A stretch of DNA of 12,862 bases. Source: an uncultured Woeseiaceae bacterium. Lineage in GTDB: Bacteria; Pseudomonadota; Gammaproteobacteria; Woeseiales; Woeseiaceae. Each line of letters opens with the position of its first letter. The first letter of the stretch is position 1. The position numbers and the translations under genes were made by a program. Below the pieces are notes generated by a model, which did no database searches, was not told the origin of the DNA, and saw only the letters and a program-made list of their open reading frames with translations. Of the stretch, positions 1-6,826 are shown piece after piece. The stretch spans positions 1-12,862 of the forward strand of contig CAMYMP010000171.1 in assembly GCA_947259435.1 (NCBI GenBank), read 5' to 3'.

Positions 1-377
1 TTGTCGTACTCGCCGATGGCGACATCAACGGTTACAAATCCGTAGCTGCCGCCGAGGTTGATCTCCTGGTACGTATCGTCAAAGTCACCCGTGTAGAAGT
101 AGCCGGTGTAACCGATGCTGTAGCCGAATTCGCCGACTTCGCCGCCGTAACCAAAGTAGCCGTCGACCTCGAGGCCGTCTTTAACGTCGGCTGACCATAC
201 GCCGGCGTAGAAACCACCTTGTTCATAGTCGACGCCGCCACTGGGCGACGAGCTTGCCTGGAATATGCCGCGGTAAAAGTAGTCGCTGGCGTAACCGAGG
301 TTTGCGGACCACTGGGCTTGCGCCATTCCGCTGGTGAGAAGTGCGATGGCGATAAACGCCGTTTTCTTGCTGTTCAT
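1..377 (-). CDS. TorF-family putative porin (5' part, runs off left edge)
   Basis: This is an outer-membrane beta-barrel protein of the gcw_chp/TorF family, whose members often lie beside the glnK-amtB ammonium genes. The N-terminal 125 residues are present. A signal peptide begins MNSKKTAFIAIALL and ends at about residue 21 (MAQA then QWSAN). The family start of the barrel follows (LGYASDYFYRGIFQ), then alternating aromatic/Gly strands typical of small porins (YFGYGGEVGEFGYSIGY, YQEINLGGSYGF). The start at 377 has a GGGAG Shine-Dalgarno about 8 bases upstream. The stop lies beyond position 1. A near-consensus sigma-54 promoter sits 60-70 bases upstream, so expression under nitrogen limitation is expected. 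glnK and amtB may lie to the left but cannot be seen. Family assignment is good; the transported solute is unknown. Confidence 0.85.
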   Translation of the reverse strand, partial: MNSKKTAFIAIALLTSGMAQAQWSANLGYASDYFYRGIFQASSSPSGGVDYEQGGFYAGVWSADVKDGLEVDGYFGYGGEVGEFGYSIGYTGYFYTGDFDDTYQEINLGGSYGFVTVDVAIGEYD

Positions 378-433
378 TTCTAATTGCTCCCAAATTAAAA
401 GATGGCCTCGAAGGCCGAAGTCGCCCCCTATAG

Positions 434-449
434 AGCAGGTACCGTGCCA
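434..449 (-). promoter_or_regulatory. Sigma-54 (RpoN) promoter for the TorF porin gene
   Basis: On the minus strand, from 449 down to 434, the sequence reads TGGCACG-GTAC-CTGCT, against the consensus TGGCACG-N4-TTGCW. The invariant GG (448-447) and GC (436-435) are separated by exactly 10 bases, as sigma-54 requires. The predicted transcription start is near 423-424, giving a leader of about 46 bases to the ATG at 377. A nitrogen-regulated promoter fits the usual association of this porin family with glnK-amtB. Confidence 0.8.
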
Positions 450-503
450 ACTTCAATAAAAACTTTGTTAATCAATGGATTAAGAAATTCACTGCCTCGG
501 GCC

Positions 504-555
504 TGCACCAAATCGGAGCGCCGTTTGGGACCCCTTGCCCTTTTTTGGGGAGCAA
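504..555. promoter_or_regulatory. Two NtrC-like enhancer sites upstream of the sigma-54 promoter
   Basis: At 504-520 the plus strand reads TGCACCA-AATC-GGAGCG; the left half matches the NtrC half-site TGCACCA and the right half is degenerate. At 535-555 an imperfect dyad runs from TTGCCC to GGGGAGCAA, again with NtrC-like outer TTGC/GCAA and C/G runs. Their centres lie about 90 and 120 bases upstream of the predicted sigma-54 start, a normal distance for paired NtrC sites. The match is by eye; each site alone is weak, and the pairing and spacing carry the argument. Confidence 0.5.
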
Positions 556-625
556 GTCCTCAAATTCGGGAGTTGGTGGTCGAATGCCACTGGTGTTTTG
601 CGTCCCTGTCAGGTATCAAACCGCT

Positions 626-801
626 ATGAGTGATGAATCAATTGAAAGCCTGGCAAGACCGTCCTTCGTTCATCCCTGAGCAAGCTCGATCTCGTTACGC
701 GCGAGGAATTCGAGGTGCAGGAAGCTGTACTTGCGAGGACGAGAGAAAAGCTCGAAGCGCTCGAAGAACGACTGGAAGCGTTCGAAAACAAAGACGCGTA
801 G
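626..801 (+). pseudogene. ubiK: UbiK/YqiC-type ubiquinone accessory factor, broken by an internal deletion with frameshift
   Basis: UbiK is a small coiled-coil protein that, with UbiJ, helps the ubiquinone biosynthesis enzymes. The start is recognisable at 626 (MSDESIESLAR), in a frame that stops at 677-679. From 646 to the TAG at 799-801 another frame reads the family's core and tail: TVLRSSLSKLDLVTREEF, then EVQEAVLARTREKLEALEE, a helical coiled coil. Intact relatives have roughly 22-25 more residues, holding the amphipathic helix (P-x-G-[IL]-R..D.E), between the LAR and TVLRS elements. The frames require a missing length of 3n+1 bases, so about 70-76 bases are absent near 656-661. The comM neighbourhood is the usual one. 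As sequenced the gene cannot give a full UbiK. Sequencing or assembly error is an alternative to real loss. Confidence 0.8.
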
Positions 802-845
802 GCGCGAAGCTCTTCGAGCGATCACGGCCACGGAGGGCCGCAGCA

Positions 846-2204
846 ATGAGTCTCGCCATTCTGCATTGCCGTGCGGAGTTCGGTATCGATGCGCCGCCCG
901 TAACAATAGAGGTGTTTTTATCGGGCGGACTGCCGGCGTTCACGATTGTCGGCATGGCCGAAACGGCAGTACGCGAAAGTAAGGACCGCGTGCGCGGTGC
1001 GTTGCTGAGCTCGGGCTTCGAGTTCCCGCAGCAGCGCATCACGATCAGCCTCGGTCCCGCCGACATGCGCAAGACGGGCGGCCGTTACGATCTTGCGATT
1101 GCACTTGGCATCCTTGCGGCACGCAAACAGTTTCCGAAGACCGCGTTGGTCAATCTCGAGTTCTACGGCGAACTGGCATTAAGCGGCGAGCTGCGCTGCG
1201 TGCCCGGCATGTTGCCCGCTGTTTTGAAAGCGCACGAAGCGGGTCGGGGGGTGGTGGTACCCACGGAGAATCGTGCCGAAGCGTCCCTATCGGGTGCAGA
1301 CGTCTATCCGGCTGCGCGGAATGACCTGGTCGACGTCAGAGGCCAGCAGCACGCAAAGCGCGCGCTGGAGATTGCAGCGGCCGGCGGCCACAATCTGCTA
1401 TTCGTCGGCCCACCCGGTACGGGCAAGAGCATGTTGGCGAGACGCCTGCCGGGCCTGCTCCCCGCAATGAGTGAAGCCGAAGCGCTGGAGACCGCGGCGA
1501 TCGATTCAGTGCTAGGCAAGCCCCTCGTATTGGCCGACTGGCGCCGCAGGCCATTTCGGGCGCCGCATCACACGGCGTCGGCCCCCGCGCTGGTGGGCGG
1601 TGGACCGGGGCCGCGACCCGGCGAGGTGTCGCGAGCCCATAACGGCGTGCTGTTTCTCGACGAGTTGCCGGAATTCAATCGCAATGTTCTCGAGGTGCTG
1701 CGCGAACCGATGGAAACCGGGCTCATTACGATTTCTCGCGCGGCACGGCAGGCCGAATACCCGGCGAAGTTCCAGCTGATCGCGGCGATGAATCCCTGTC
1801 CCTGCGGTTACCTCGGCGACGGCCAGGCGGACTGTCGCTGCAGCGGTTTGCATGTCGAAGTCACGCGACCGCCGACGACGGTGTTGAGGTCGGACAACGC
1901 GGATGCTGAAACCAGTGCAACGGTCGCCGCGCGCATCAAAAACACCTGGTGTGTGCAAATGCAACGCTCAGGCACGAGCAACGCACGGCTCGAAGGCGAA
2001 CGATTCGCAGAACATTGTGACGCGGATGATCAATGCTGGGCTTTACTCGAGAATGCAGCCGAGCAGTTCAACCTCTCGGCACGGGCACACCAGAGGGTAC
2101 TGCGGGTTTCACGAACGATTGCTGATCTCGCAGACGAGAGAAAAATATCGCCATCGCACGTTGCCGAGGCGCTGTCGATGCGCTGCCTGGATCGGCGCCC
2201 CTGA
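846..2204 (+). CDS. comM: YifB/ComM-family Mg-chelatase-like AAA+ ATPase, with two internal losses
   Basis: ComM is a hexameric AAA+ helicase that promotes branch migration during natural transformation. The start at 846 (MSLAILHCRAEFGI) has GGAGG upstream and matches the family N-terminus. An ATG at 630 in the same frame is only ubiK read out of frame. Order: Lon-protease-like N-domain (to ~150), Walker A GPPGTGKS (188-195), Walker B VLFLDE (268-273), sensor-1 Asn316 in AAMNPCPCGYLGD with Cys318/320/330/332, and the C-terminal helical domain (LSARAHQRVLRVSRTIADL, ~410-428). It has 452 residues against about 500-510 in relatives. Two conserved stretches are absent, both in frame: about 30 residues after DVYPA (~155), normally the LLEV.AHL linker, and about 20 after CRCS (~333), normally RYxxRISGPLLDRID. 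The second holds residues thought to act at subunit interfaces. Its ATPase is probably impaired unless the losses are artefacts. Confidence 0.9.
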   Translation: MSLAILHCRAEFGIDAPPVTIEVFLSGGLPAFTIVGMAETAVRESKDRVRGALLSSGFEFPQQRITISLGPADMRKTGGRYDLAIALGILAARKQFPKTALVNLEFYGELALSGELRCVPGMLPAVLKAHEAGRGVVVPTENRAEASLSGADVYPAARNDLVDVRGQQHAKRALEIAAAGGHNLLFVGPPGTGKSMLARRLPGLLPAMSEAEALETAAIDSVLGKPLVLADWRRRPFRAPHHTASAPALVGGGPGPRPGEVSRAHNGVLFLDELPEFNRNVLEVLREPMETGLITISRAARQAEYPAKFQLIAAMNPCPCGYLGDGQADCRCSGLHVEVTRPPTTVLRSDNADAETSATVAARIKNTWCVQMQRSGTSNARLEGERFAEHCDADDQCWALLENAAEQFNLSARAHQRVLRVSRTIADLADERKISPSHVAEALSMRCLDRRP

Positions 2205-2212
2205 ACGGGCGC

Positions 2213-2632
2213 TTATTGCGATTGATCCACCATGTATTCGACGGCGTCCGCAACTTCAGCATCCGAGAGATCCGTGCGGCCACCTTTCGCCGGCATGTAG
2301 CCGGCCGAGCCGGTGTAACCCTCGATGGCGTGCTTTTTCAGAACGTCGGCACCCTGGGCGATTCGTGCCGTCCAGGCGGCGGCGTCACCGACGACCGGGG
2401 CTCCGCCAACGCCGGCGGCATGGCATGCAAGGCAGGCCGAGTTGTAGACCTGTGGGCCGGTCAATGCCGCTGCAACCGGTTCAGGCTCTGCCACGGCTTT
2501 GACCGTCGGTGTCGGCGCGCTGTGCTCCTCACCGGGCAGGTATACCTGGCTGACGGGGCGAATGCGCTCTGCAACAGCGGCCTGGTACTCGCCGACGTCA
2601 CGCGTGTATACGCCCTGTGTCAGGTCTGACAT
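2213..2632 (-). CDS. Cytochrome c5-like monohaem protein lacking a visible anchor or signal
   Basis: This is a class I c-type cytochrome of the c5-like group, an electron carrier that normally works in the periplasm or at the inner membrane. The haem motif is CLACH (67-71) in YNSACLACHAAGVGGAP. The C-terminal half is typical (HAIEGYTGSAGYMPAKGG, probable axial Met113, then DLSDAEVADAVEYMV). A Pro/Ala/Val-rich linker (~36-60) precedes the haem domain. Relatives begin with a transmembrane anchor before the AERIRPV..VY element. Here only about 20 polar residues (MSDLTQGVYTRDVGEYQ) precede it, with no hydrophobic segment, so export and haem attachment are unexplained. An in-frame loss of the anchor codons after about residue 6 would explain it. 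The stop is 8 bases from the comM stop (convergent). The start has only a weak TTGAGA ribosome site. Confidence 0.85.
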   Translation of the reverse strand: MSDLTQGVYTRDVGEYQAAVAERIRPVSQVYLPGEEHSAPTPTVKAVAEPEPVAAALTGPQVYNSACLACHAAGVGGAPVVGDAAAWTARIAQGADVLKKHAIEGYTGSAGYMPAKGGRTDLSDAEVADAVEYMVDQSQ

Positions 2633-2702
2633 TTTCTCAACTTACTGCTCCGGAGCTTGATTGCCTGATTCGGCCGCACGAGGTGTACGGCAATGGCCGG
2701 CG

Positions 2703-2708
2703 ATTATA
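2703..2708 (-). promoter_or_regulatory. Candidate -10 element for the cytochrome c gene
   Basis: A perfect TATAAT reads on the minus strand at 2708-2703, about 70 bases upstream of the cytochrome ATG and overlapping the end of the M14 peptidase gene. No good -35 hexamer lies 16-18 bases further upstream, so this is a weak call. It would give the cytochrome its own transcript inside the dehydrogenase-peptidase-cytochrome run. Confidence 0.3.
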
Positions 2709-2713
2709 TCTCA

Positions 2714-3895
2714 TCAGCGCGTTTCCGCGAGCGTTTCGAGCATCAGCGTCATCAGCGCTTCAGCAAAGACAACGGCCGCGGCGCGAGCAGCCTCCCTGTC
2801 GGTCTCGTCGCCCACCTCGTAAGTCGCAGCCGGAATGCCATAGCGACGGTACATGTAGTTCTTGCCGACGCCCGGTCGTTTCCCCGGCTTTGCCTCGTGC
2901 GAAAATGGGTAATCGCCAAGCTTCGGTGCCGCTTTGGCAAACCAGGCGTCGAAGAAGTTCGGCGGATCCGTAGGCTCCGATTGGTCCTGCGTATAAAACA
3001 GGTTGCGATCCGTGGAGTGAAAATCGAGAAATACGCGAACGCGGCTACCTTCTGCATCCAGATTGTCGAGCAGCTCGCCGACGAGTCGGGTTTCCGGCTG
3101 TTTGAAGATGCCCCAGTCACGATTCAGGTCGGTGCTGCCGAGGTTGTGTCGCCAGTTTCCGCCGAGCACGCCGTCAGGGTTCAGCAACGGAATGGCGATG
3201 ATTTGAAACCGCTCGCGAAACCGCACCGCGAGTTCGGAGTCAGCCAGCAGGGTTTCAACGAACGTAAAAAACGCGAAAGCGCCGGACACTTCAGGAGGGT
3301 GCTGGCGGCCTACCAGCAGCAGCACGTTCTTCGCCGACGGGTTGCTTACCAGGTAGCGGATCGGCTGTTCGGCCATTGAGAGACCTAGTAGCCGGAGCTC
3401 GGCATCAGATTGTTTTGCGGTCCGGGTATTCCAGCGATCGTAAATTGCCGGTGTCACGAGTTCCTGTGCGGATATCCACACAGTGTCGGTCTCGAGGGGC
3501 ACATTGATCGTTGCGAGCGTGCCGTCATCCGAAATTCGGACGCGACTTTCGTCGACGGGCATCCAGCTTATTCCGTCCGAACTGGTTTTCGGAACGTAGC
3601 GGTGACGCCCGCCGACATATTGCAGGGACACAATGGCATTCGTCCGTGTCGACGGGACCAGCTTGAACGAATACCAGGGGCTCGGGTTTATGTAGCCATC
3701 ATCTTCGGGAAGTATTCGTAATTGAACGTGATCTCTGGAAAGCACCTCGCAGCGGCCGCGCCGCGCCCCGCCGAAGCCGTCTATAACCGTGAATGACGAT
3801 GCTTCGCAGGGTGTGCCGGCGTCGAACGAGCGTGTCGGCGTCGCACAAGCGCCAACGAGCAACAAGACAACGACGTAAGCGAGAAGTTTGCGCAT
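2714..3895 (-). CDS. M14-family zinc carboxypeptidase, lipoprotein
   Basis: This is a zinc-dependent carboxypeptidase of the M14 family, probably cleaving C-terminal residues from peptides in the periplasm or at the cell surface. A lipoprotein signal (MRKLLAYVVVLLLVGAC) has its lipobox Cys at 17. A beta-rich N-terminal domain (~25-150) precedes the catalytic domain. Zinc ligands are visible as His199 and Glu202 (GRQHPPEVSG) and His293 (FLDFHST). Also seen are NPDG (239-242), the DLNRDWG substrate-pocket element (256-262), and Glu360 (AATYEVGDET) as catalytic glutamate. All key residues are present in the 393-residue protein, which looks intact. The start at 3895 follows a weak AAGAAGA site and lies 13 bases after the dehydrogenase stop. 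An ATG at 3916, overlapping that stop, would add MFKRRSL. The tight spacing suggests co-transcription with the dehydrogenase gene. The exact substrate is unknown. Confidence 0.88.
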   Translation of the reverse strand: MRKLLAYVVVLLLVGACATPTRSFDAGTPCEASSFTVIDGFGGARRGRCEVLSRDHVQLRILPEDDGYINPSPWYSFKLVPSTRTNAIVSLQYVGGRHRYVPKTSSDGISWMPVDESRVRISDDGTLATINVPLETDTVWISAQELVTPAIYDRWNTRTAKQSDAELRLLGLSMAEQPIRYLVSNPSAKNVLLLVGRQHPPEVSGAFAFFTFVETLLADSELAVRFRERFQIIAIPLLNPDGVLGGNWRHNLGSTDLNRDWGIFKQPETRLVGELLDNLDAEGSRVRVFLDFHSTDRNLFYTQDQSEPTDPPNFFDAWFAKAAPKLGDYPFSHEAKPGKRPGVGKNYMYRRYGIPAATYEVGDETDREAARAAAVVFAEALMTLMLETLAETR

Positions 3896-3908
3896 GAGCG
3901 ATCTTCTT

Positions 3909-5120
3909 TTAAACATTATTGCGGGTGACTGATTGAGCAACGTCATAACCCGAAGCACAGGCCAGCGTCCAGCCAAGCATGCCATGGCCAGTATTCAGAT
4001 ACAGACCGCCGATCGCCGAAGGGCCCACGCGCGGCCGGCCGTTCGGGGTCATCGGCCGAAAACCGCCCCACTGGTAGTGTTTATGCGTGTCGTAATCTGC
4101 TGCGCGCGGTGCCGAATCGCGTGCCACGGCCAGCAGAGTATCGATGCGCTGTGCGTCTTTATCGATTCTGAATCCCCTGAAGTCGGCGAATCCCGCAATT
4201 CTGACCCGGCCATTGACGCGACTAAACACGATTTTCTTGTCGAGGACCGTGATGCTGACGTTTGGAGCAGCGTCGCCTTCCGGCAGCGTCAGGCTGTAGC
4301 CTCTTACCGGCTGAATTTGCGGATTGATGCCGACCGTTTCGAGCAACTGCCCACTCCACGCGCCGGCACAAACAACGACCGCGTCGGCGGATAGTTCCCT
4401 ATCCTCCAGTTCGATGCTGTGGAGTCGCTGCCCGACTTTGCGCAATCGTTTTACCCGAACGCCGAGCCGAAAACTAACGCGCCCCGAGTTTTCGAGCATC
4501 TCTTTCAGCCCGACCGTAAATAGATGCGAGTCTGCAACTGAGTCGTTCTCTGAGTATACGGCGGCAACGAACTGCTCAGTCATGTCGGCGAGCGTGGGCT
4601 CGATATCGATTGCCGCATCCGGTTGTAGTATTTGCGTTTCGCAACCGTGCGCCTTCTTCAGCGCGACGGCGGCCTCGGCGTCATGCAGCTCTTTTTGCGT
4701 ACTTAAAAGTACGAGCTTGCCGGCCGGCTGATACGAGAACTCAAAAGGCAGGCGCTTGCGTAATTCCTGCATGAGGATTTCGGATCGCATCGCCGCCTGC
4801 AAAACCGCCACGGTATTCTGTTCAGATCGCCGGCTCGTGCACTGTGACAGGAACCGCAGGCCCCACGGAACGAGGTCAGGGGAAAGCCGGATGCTATAGG
4901 CGTCGTCGTGCCCCGCCACTATTCCCGGGATCCTGGCAAGAAACTGTGGTTTTGCCAGGGCGTCGGTAAAGCTGTAAGAAAGCTGGCCCGCGTTCGCGTA
5001 GCTTGCACCATCGGCGACACCGGACGCGCGATCGACAACCGTTACCTGGCATCCGAGTTCAGACAAGTAGTACGCGGTTGTGACACCGATAACCCCCGCG
5101 CCGACTACGACGACGTGCAT
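3909..5120 (-). CDS. FAD-dependent D-amino-acid dehydrogenase (DadA family)
   Basis: This DAO-superfamily flavoenzyme probably oxidises D-amino acids to 2-oxo acids and ammonia, passing electrons to the respiratory quinone pool at the inner membrane. The N-terminal Rossmann motif is VVVGAGVIGVTTAYYL (GxGxxG at 7-12) with an acidic residue at the end of strand 2 (VTVVD, Asp30). The DadA-type GASYANAGQLSYSF element follows (38-51). The C-terminal FAD-binding segment is WGGFRPMTPNGRPRVG then LYLNTGHGMLGWTLACASG. Length is 403 residues, slightly below E. coli DadA; no gap is obvious. The start at 5120 has an AGGGAG ribosome site. It is the first gene of a minus-strand run, divergent from the CapA-like gene. 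Glycine or other amino-acid oxidases of the same fold are alternatives, so no symbol is given. Confidence 0.87.
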   Translation of the reverse strand: MHVVVVGAGVIGVTTAYYLSELGCQVTVVDRASGVADGASYANAGQLSYSFTDALAKPQFLARIPGIVAGHDDAYSIRLSPDLVPWGLRFLSQCTSRRSEQNTVAVLQAAMRSEILMQELRKRLPFEFSYQPAGKLVLLSTQKELHDAEAAVALKKAHGCETQILQPDAAIDIEPTLADMTEQFVAAVYSENDSVADSHLFTVGLKEMLENSGRVSFRLGVRVKRLRKVGQRLHSIELEDRELSADAVVVCAGAWSGQLLETVGINPQIQPVRGYSLTLPEGDAAPNVSITVLDKKIVFSRVNGRVRIAGFADFRGFRIDKDAQRIDTLLAVARDSAPRAADYDTHKHYQWGGFRPMTPNGRPRVGPSAIGGLYLNTGHGMLGWTLACASGYDVAQSVTRNNV

Positions 5121-5197
5121 AAAACTCCCTTGAGGACACCTGCGGCTAATGCTTCGCTGCTAGTATAACCACAGCTTATGCCAGGAATATGCATCCC
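5121..5197. promoter_or_regulatory. Divergent promoter region between the D-amino-acid dehydrogenase and CapA-like genes
   Basis: This short gap must hold the promoters of both divergent genes. A TATAAC hexamer reads rightward at 5164-5169 and a TATACT hexamer leftward at 5167-5162, so the two candidate -10 elements overlap. No convincing -35 hexamer was found for either. Ribosome sites are AGGGAG for the leftward gene and AGGA (5183-5186) for the rightward gene. Confidence 0.35.
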
Positions 5198-6826
5198 ATG
5201 AAGCGCGTTTTAGTCGCATTGGCTGTTGCCGGTTTAGCACTCGCCAGTATTGCGAGCGCTGATCCTGTGCGTGTGCACGGTCGTGTTATCGATGAAGCAG
5301 GCGCTGCCATCACCGGGGCAACCGTCTCTGTGCGTAACGTCTCAAATGATGTGGGTTCGGACGGTGAGTTCATGTTTGCATTGGACTCGCCGACAACCGT
5401 CAGCGTGCGCATCGAGGCACCGGGCTATTACGCTTTTTTACACACCCTTCACCGATCTGACTTCGTTACGGGACGTCCGGCAGTTATGCCCGACATAGAG
5501 CTGGTTGAAAGAAAACCGGGACGCACACTCATGGTGTTTGCGGGCGATGCGATGCTCAGCCGCCGTTATTTCGAGCCACGGGCGAGCGAGCCAACGCTGG
5601 TGCGGCGGGCAAGCGTTCTCGACGATGGCAAGAAACTGTTGGCGCACGTGCGTCCGTACATCGAGCTCGCGGATATTGCGTCGGTCAATATGGAAACGCA
5701 GTTGTCGAACGAAGCGCTTACGAATCGTGTGCCCAAGTCAGTAACATTTTATTCGCCCGCCGAACTGGCAGAGCTGCTGCAATGGGCAGGCTTCGACTAC
5801 GTTGCACTCGGCAACAATCACTTGTACGACTACCGTGATGCGGGCGTAAGGTCGACTTTGGAAGCACTGCAGGCGACCGAACTCGTATACTCCGGGGCCG
5901 GCGTCAATGAAGAGGAGGCCCGCAAGCCGGCGAGTGTTGACGTCGACGGGCGCGACCACCGCTTCCTGAGCTACGTCGGCTGGCCGGGCACGTTCGAGCC
6001 GAGCCAGGTGGCAGAGGCATCGAAAGGCGGCGCGGCGCTTGGCAATGCCGCGGTCATTGCAGAAGACCTCGGCGAGCTGCCTGAAAATTCGATATCGGTG
6101 CTGCAACTTCACGCGGGCCTGGAATACGCGGAAACACCGGCGCTATCAGAGCGAACCACGCTGCGGCAGGCAATTACCGACGGCGTAGATATCGCGATCG
6201 GTCACCATCCGCACGTGCTGCAGGGCTTCGAGATATACCAGGACCGGCTCATCGCTTACTCGCTTGGCAATTTCCTGTTCGACCAGTACCACTACACGAC
6301 GCAGCTCGGCATGCTGCTCTATGTCTGGATGGACGGGGATGCACTGCACCGCGCCGAAGCCGTGCCCCTGCACATCAATGGCTACCTGCCAACGCCGGCG
6401 ACGGGGCTGCTGCGATACGCAATACTCACGCGGCTGGCGCGACTGGCGGACTCGAGTGTCTGCATGCGCCCCAGCGGATTTCACGCCGTTGCCGACGCAT
6501 GCGATGGCAAACCGCGCATGACGACGACTGTCACAGTCGACGATTCTGCGAGTGGCGCGCCAGTGCACGTCGGAAGCCTGGGGGTGTCACCCCTGCAGGC
6601 GTTGACCGTCAAATCGAAGGATCCGCCATATCGCCTGGGGCTCGACCTGCTTGGTCGCGGTGATTTTGAATATGCCCGCCTTTACGGCGCGCATGACCGG
6701 ACCTGGATCGAGGCACGCAACGCTTCGCTCAAGACGGGCGACAACAATCTTTTGGAAATTCGTGTGCCGGCAGGGGAGCAAACATTCGTGTGCCGGCAGG
6801 GGAGCAAACCGTTCGCAGTGGTATGA
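5198..6826 (+). CDS. Secreted CapA-type metallophosphoesterase-like protein, C-terminus truncated by frameshift
   Basis: This is a CapA-family (PGA_cap) protein; the fold is metallophosphatase-like and the best known member acts in poly-gamma-glutamate capsule synthesis, but many homologues have unknown substrates. The start at 5198 (MKRVLVALAVAGLAL) is preferred over 5189 because AGGA at 5183-5186 is well spaced for it. A signal peptide ends at ASA21. Residues ~24-105 form a carboxypeptidase-regulatory-like beta domain (VHGRVIDEAGAAITGATV). The CapA domain (~110-400) shows GDAML (Asp117), NMETQLS (Glu166), GNNHLYDY (Asn206-207, His208), LHAGLEY (His305), GHHPHVLQG (His336-His339) and AYSLGNFLFDQ. 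A C-terminal beta-rich domain begins near 460. A 26-bp tandem duplication at 6758-6809 shifts the frame, so the product ends with about 12 foreign residues at 6826. The rest continues in 6790-7221; one repeat copy removed gives 665 residues. Confidence 0.85.
   Translation: MKRVLVALAVAGLALASIASADPVRVHGRVIDEAGAAITGATVSVRNVSNDVGSDGEFMFALDSPTTVSVRIEAPGYYAFLHTLHRSDFVTGRPAVMPDIELVERKPGRTLMVFAGDAMLSRRYFEPRASEPTLVRRASVLDDGKKLLAHVRPYIELADIASVNMETQLSNEALTNRVPKSVTFYSPAELAELLQWAGFDYVALGNNHLYDYRDAGVRSTLEALQATELVYSGAGVNEEEARKPASVDVDGRDHRFLSYVGWPGTFEPSQVAEASKGGAALGNAAVIAEDLGELPENSISVLQLHAGLEYAETPALSERTTLRQAITDGVDIAIGHHPHVLQGFEIYQDRLIAYSLGNFLFDQYHYTTQLGMLLYVWMDGDALHRAEAVPLHINGYLPTPATGLLRYAILTRLARLADSSVCMRPSGFHAVADACDGKPRMTTTVTVDDSASGAPVHVGSLGVSPLQALTVKSKDPPYRLGLDLLGRGDFEYARLYGAHDRTWIEARNASLKTGDNNLLEIRVPAGEQTFVCRQGSKPFAVV
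6758..6809. repeat. Perfect 26-bp tandem duplication
   Basis: Positions 6758-6783 and 6784-6809 are identical, beginning ATTCGTGTGCC and ending GGGGAGCAAAC. Neither copy extends by a matching flanking base. Because 26 is not a multiple of three, the second copy moves the reading frame, and removing one copy joins the two CapA-like frames exactly. It may be a recent replication-slippage event, a reversible on/off tract or an assembly error. Confidence 0.98.

Noticed and set aside
630..845. Upstream extension of comM starting at ATG 630
   Set aside because: The 72 extra codons are ubiK read in the wrong frame; the family N-terminus and a GGAGG site both place the start at 846.
1903..2502. 199-codon plus-strand open frame across the comM 3' end and cytochrome
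   Set aside because: It overlaps two genes with clear family motifs and encodes an Arg/Pro/Cys-rich product typical of out-of-frame reading.
2693..3379. 228-codon plus-strand frame antisense to the M14 peptidase gene
   Set aside because: The M14 zinc ligands and catalytic Glu are on the other strand; this frame shows no family signature.
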